A stretch of 64,000 nt of DNA. Origin: Chaetomium olivaceum. Its lineage: Eukaryota > Ascomycota > Sordariomycetes > Sordariales > Chaetomiaceae. A model generated the notes under the pieces. That model worked only from the letters and a program-made list of their open reading frames with translations, did not search any database and was not told the origin of the DNA. Made by a program: the position numbers and the translations under genes. The DNA is taken from contig JAYWVB010000018.1 of assembly GCA_039881045.1 (NCBI GenBank), forward strand, positions 496,001-560,000, given 5' to 3'. The first letter of the stretch is position 1; every line of letters begins with the position of its first letter. Positions 60,840-64,000 of the stretch are shown in pieces.

Positions 60840-61039
60840 ATCGACTAGCGACCTCCTTTTTATCTTCAATACCCGACGCCATGCACACAGGGTGTCTCCA
60901 AGCAATTCACCACCCAATTGTCGGCAGGGGTTGTCACGCGGTTTGATTCCCTGGCAAGATTGGCAGATGAGGTGTGCTGCTCCCACCCTTGCTTTAGTAA
61001 ACGGGACAATGGTTACTGTCCGATGCATGAGTGTGCCAA

Positions 61040-61375
61040 TTCTCCGAGCAGCACATGCACAAGGATCCCACTTCCCGTTTCCTGCCCACCCCCCACGTTC
61101 AGCACCAGTCCTTCATGTTGAGAACGTCGGATTCGGACGGTTCTCCGCCAACAGGCACCAAAGGGAACTTTGTGACTTTGAATGGCCGACCGGCTGAGAA
61201 TCATCCCGCGCTCCCCGAGACAAACCATACTTCGTACTCATGCAATCTCACCGGGGACCAAGCAGTTCACCACCCAGTTGGGTATATGTACATTTGGCAG
61301 TCCCTGCATGCAGCGGGTTCAAACTGCATTTCTGCCAGCCACGATGGTTGCCTTGTCTGCCTCGCCCGCCTTGCC
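61040..61375 (-). repeat. Dispersed segment R, copy 3 (inverted)
   Basis: Nearly identical to the reverse complement of 32680-33035 (GGGATCCCACTTCCCGTTTC, CAAACTGCATTTCTGCCAG). It directly precedes the full-length membrane gene. Confidence 0.85.
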
Positions 61376-61410
61376 TCGAAGTCCCATGCACTCTGCCACT
61401 CGTTGTCCAG

Positions 61411-62279
61411 ATGCAGGACGACATTACTGACGCCCAGGTGGCCCTAGCGGCTGCTGCATTCGCCTTTCCTTTACTCCTCCAGTTCCTTCACGTCTTCTAC
61501 CAGCCGGACGCGCTCACCTCCCGGAAGCGGCCGGATGCAAATCAGCTTTATCGCTGCCTCTTTTGGCTCGTTTGTGGGACCATTTTTGCGGTTCTCTTTG
61601 GGCTAGCGAAGGCGGGTGTCCTCCCGCATGCGCCGGAATTCTTCGTTGCCTGGGAAGGCGTGTCCCTCCTGTCTGCCGAGACTTTCCAGGTATTTTCAGG
61701 ACTCCGTCGTCCTTGGCTGTCACTGACGCGCTACAGTATACCGTGTTGGTGTATCCACTATACGCCAAACTCGTCAACAGCCAGACGAGCTTACACCTTT
61801 ACTTTGCCGGCGGGTTCGGGATTCACGTCTCGCATATTTGCGTAGGAATTGCGGCACAAGTATGGTTCAACTTTCAGTTTGTTCTATGGACTGCACCGGC
61901 TAGTCTCCATACCTGCTGGGCCATTCTTCTTGTTGCTGAGGTCGGCGTCGTGTCGAAATCGACTTCTTTATCTATCATCACCGTTCTGCGAGCTGTTTCG
62001 TGGATGGCGGTCAACCTCTCCGCAATCATATTACCGATTGTGGGCGCTATACGCGGTTGGGGAAGCCTGCATCTGGTTCAGTGTTTGCTTTGTATGGCTG
62101 TTACTTTCGAGTCCGAATTTTGGAAGTGGTTTCATGGGCTGCGCAGGCAGCATTCTGCCAGCGATCAATCTTGGGAGAGCCTCGCGGGCGTTCGGCAACC
62201 GCGGCCCGTGCATCTGCCGAGCAGGGAGTGGGCGCGGAGAGCTGGGTATAAGACAGCGGTTCACAGACGCTCACTTTAA
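61411..62279 (+). CDS. Multi-pass membrane protein, full-length copy
   Basis: The ATG at 61411 gives MQDDITDAQVALAAAAFAFP and LLLQFLHVFYQPDAL. The intron at 61690-61736 (GTATTT donor, CACTGAC branch, CTACAG acceptor) joins LSAETFQ to YTVLVYPLYAKL. About six to seven hydrophobic spans follow one another: AFPLLLQFLHVF, LFWLVCGTIFAVLFGLAKAG, FAGGFGIHVSHICVGIAAQV, FVLWTAPASLHTCWAILLVA, TVLRAVSWMAVNLSAIILPI and LHLVQCLLCMAVTF. The C-terminus is basic and soluble. No family is recognised; a small seven-helix or transporter-like fold is possible. About 273 aa. A truncated, nearly identical copy lies at 31543-32340. The gene is in line with the C2H2-bHLH gene 429 bp downstream. Confidence 0.7.
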
Positions 62280-62707
62280 TTATTTTCCTTCCTAATCTAA
62301 TTTCACAATATACTTCAGCCTCGGGCAATTCTAGATACGTTTGAGCTAACAAGGCCATTCCAAATTGTTGCTTACCACGGTTCTATGTGTGTTGTCATCT
62401 TCGCTCCAGCATGACTTGCAGCTCCATCAGGGCCGTATGATCCCCAACGGTCCTAAATGGGATCTTCGTGGAAAACGAACCAAGTGGGGCCGTGGTTCGG
62501 GCCGGAAATGCGCAACGGGCACGGAGCTCATAAAGCCACAGGTAACGAACTCCGACCATCCATCCCTCCGCTTGCCATCGCGTTCTTTCCCTTTTACATT
62601 CCCTTCGTGCAACTTTGAACTCCGCCCTCTTTCATTACGCACCGTCTAAAAGACCCACCTGCCGTGTTTAACCCACCGCTGCTCTATTGTCGGGTCCGGC
62701 CTCGACG
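62280..62707 (+). promoter_or_regulatory. Upstream region of the C2H2-bHLH gene
   Basis: 62452-62640 is conserved with the decayed copy at 31360-31190 (GTGGGGCCGTGGTTCGGG, CCCTTTTACATTCCCTTCGT), so this block travelled with the gene. It contains pyrimidine-rich runs before the ATG. No specific operator is recognised. Confidence 0.5.
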
Positions 62708-63586
62708 ATGTCCATGCAAGCATCCTCCACCGAAAGCTTCGCCTTTGACCTCGGCTCCTGCCTCGACATGACTACCCCACAGGGTCAGCAGGTGTTTGGT
62801 AGCTGGTTTGGCTCTACAGACACGGGAGCGGCCCAGTCCGTCCACGGTGTCAATCCCCAACAACTGGCCGATACTCCCGTGGACGGCGGTGGTTACACAT
62901 GCACTTATCAACGTTGTCGGATGCGGTTCGATACACCGGCGCAGTTGCAGGAGCACAAGAGAGAAGCCCGTCAGTTGGGCACGCATCCCGGACAGTACGA
63001 GTGCAACCAGATGAACCCTCGCACAGGAAAGGTGTGCAACGGGCGGTTCTCGAGGCCCTACGATCTTACACGCCACAAGCACTCCATCCACAATGCGGGC
63101 GAGCGACAGTTTCACTGCAAACACTGCGCCAACAAGACATTCAGCAGGGCTGACGCACTGACTCGGCACTACCGCCTGCACTCACATGAGAACGATGTAA
63201 GCTTTGGAATTATAACACTACTTTGACATGTTTCCGACGACTAACGCCGAACTTTCAAGGGACGCATTCTGCGCAAAGAGTCGGAAAACAAAGAATCGGC
63301 GAAGAAACGGCGGGACAGGCTCAACACGGCGATCTGGGAACTCCAGAAGCTGCTTCTTTCTCGACCAAACCGTCTCCCGGACGTCATCCGGCCCGGGGTG
63401 CCGGTCAGCCAGAGTGATGTGGTCGAGATAGCAACCGACGTCATCATAGCTCTGCTGAAGGAGAATACGAGGCTGCTGAGAGCGGTAGAGCAAAATCCTC
63501 TATCTGAGGGTCAGGCGACCCCAGACACCACAACGTCGTCAGTTGAACTCGATTCCGGACCACATCTTTACCAATACTATCAGTAG
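62708..63586 (+). CDS. C2H2 zinc-finger / bHLH transcription factor
   Basis: Exon 1 (62708-63196) starts MSMQASSTESFAFDLGSCLD and has three zinc fingers: YTCTYQRCRMRFDTPAQLQE-H, CNQMNPRTGKVCNGRFSRP-YDLTRHKHSIH, and FHCKHCANKTFSRADALTRH-YRLH. The intron at 63197-63259 (GTAAGC donor, GACTAACGCC branch, TTTCAAG acceptor) is in phase. Exon 2 encodes a bHLH: basic region LRKESENKESAKKRRDRLN, helix 1 TAIWELQKLLL, loop RPGVPVSQS, helix 2 DVVEIATDVIIALLKENTRL. It ends LYQYYQ, 272 aa. C2H2 fingers and bHLH in one protein are uncommon. Both are DNA-binding modules, so it is a nuclear regulator. Frames are intact. Related pieces are at 28301-28959 (bHLH only) and 30880-31360 (finger only). Confidence 0.85.
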
Positions 63587-64000
63587 GGGCCCGTGGGCTG
63601 TCCGTTGGGTGTTGGATGATGGGTCACGCCGCGCTGGACACGATGTCTTGCCCTCCAGGCGTGCAGTGGGCAGGATGTGTGAGCCAGTCATACAGTCCTG
63701 ATTACGTCTCCCACTCTTCACGCGCCACTTCATCTGGTGGCAACATTGTAGAGGCGGCCGGGAATTATGGATCGGGGGGAAGTCCGGCGAGGCGATGGCA
63801 CGGAGTCGGGAGGTGGCTTGCAACGGGCGCGGTTGCAATTAGTGGAGAAGTGCGGGGACTGCGGATCCGCGGCGACGGAGTGGGAATGCATGCCTGAGCG
63901 CCTGGGCGGAGAACGACGGGGACGGTCCAAGAGGGCACGCCGGGCAACTCGCAATGACGCCGGTTCCACATTTTGCTCGCAACGAAATTTCTCCCAGTAT
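63587..64000 (-). repeat. Dispersed segment E, copy 2
   Basis: 63725-63990 is similar, inverted, to 29500-29745 (AAGCCACCTCCCGACTCCGT, CATAATTCCCGGCCGCCTC). In both places it lies next to a bHLH-family gene, but on different sides, which implies rearrangement after duplication. Confidence 0.65.

Overview
The window is nuclear DNA of a filamentous ascomycete (Pezizomycotina). The gene models need short introns of about 39-68 bp with GT donors, CTAAC/CTGAC-type branch points and AG acceptors. Typical fungal families are present: a Zn2Cys6 regulator, a DUF3435 tyrosine recombinase, a fungal APH-like kinase, Fta2-like and casein-kinase fragments, and a fungal MULE. Gene density is low. Broken genes, duplicated segments, transposon relics and minisatellites dominate, so this looks like an accessory (lineage-specific or subtelomeric) compartment rather than core genome. 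I cannot name the species. All splice models below were made by hand from sequence and are unconfirmed by RNA.

Layout. 0-7 kb: Gag remnant with a 39-bp minisatellite, Ulp1-like protease fragment, 3' half of a beta-lactamase-fold hydrolase, and a DUF3435 (Starship-type) recombinase that runs directly into a casein-kinase-1 fragment, followed by a head-to-head junction of two other kinase-fold fragments. 7-12 kb: a minus-strand block with a tandem APSES/KilA-N-like DNA-binding protein next to an FHA-domain kinase with a long acidic tail. 12-20 kb: two inverted paralogues of a fungal family of unknown function, flanking a Cys/His-rich protein with a pentapeptide repeat. 20-27 kb: degenerate repeats, then a second beta-lactamase-fold gene cleanly split by a 2,682-bp MULE with 44-bp terminal inverted repeats and a perfect 8-bp target duplication.

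27-33 kb: bHLH gene, a two-exon gene ending in tandem 26-residue zinc-ribbon-like repeats, a decayed C2H2 copy and a truncated copy of a multi-pass membrane gene. 33.3-36.0 kb: a four-exon gene and a conserved unknown gene lying between inverted 28-bp minisatellite arrays. 36-45 kb: DUF3295 fragment, tRNA-like relic, an APH-like kinase, a paralogue of the 34.5-kb gene and scattered casein-kinase debris. 45.4-50.1 kb: a second pair of inverted minisatellite arrays enclosing an HD-domain/nucleoside-monophosphate-kinase fusion gene and a complete five-exon Zn2Cys6 regulator. 50-57 kb: small acidic protein, a two-exon unknown gene, an interrupted Helitron helicase relic. 57-64 kb: a two-exon unknown gene, a long five-exon unknown gene, a perfect 17-bp-arm hairpin, the full-length membrane gene and a C2H2-bHLH transcription factor gene, both of which have degraded copies at 28-32 kb.

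The best candidates for something undescribed are the two gene cassettes bounded by inverted minisatellites, the zinc-ribbon-repeat protein, the HD-NMP kinase fusion, and the FHA-kinase/tandem APSES block. No complete mobile element other than the MULE was delimited with both ends.
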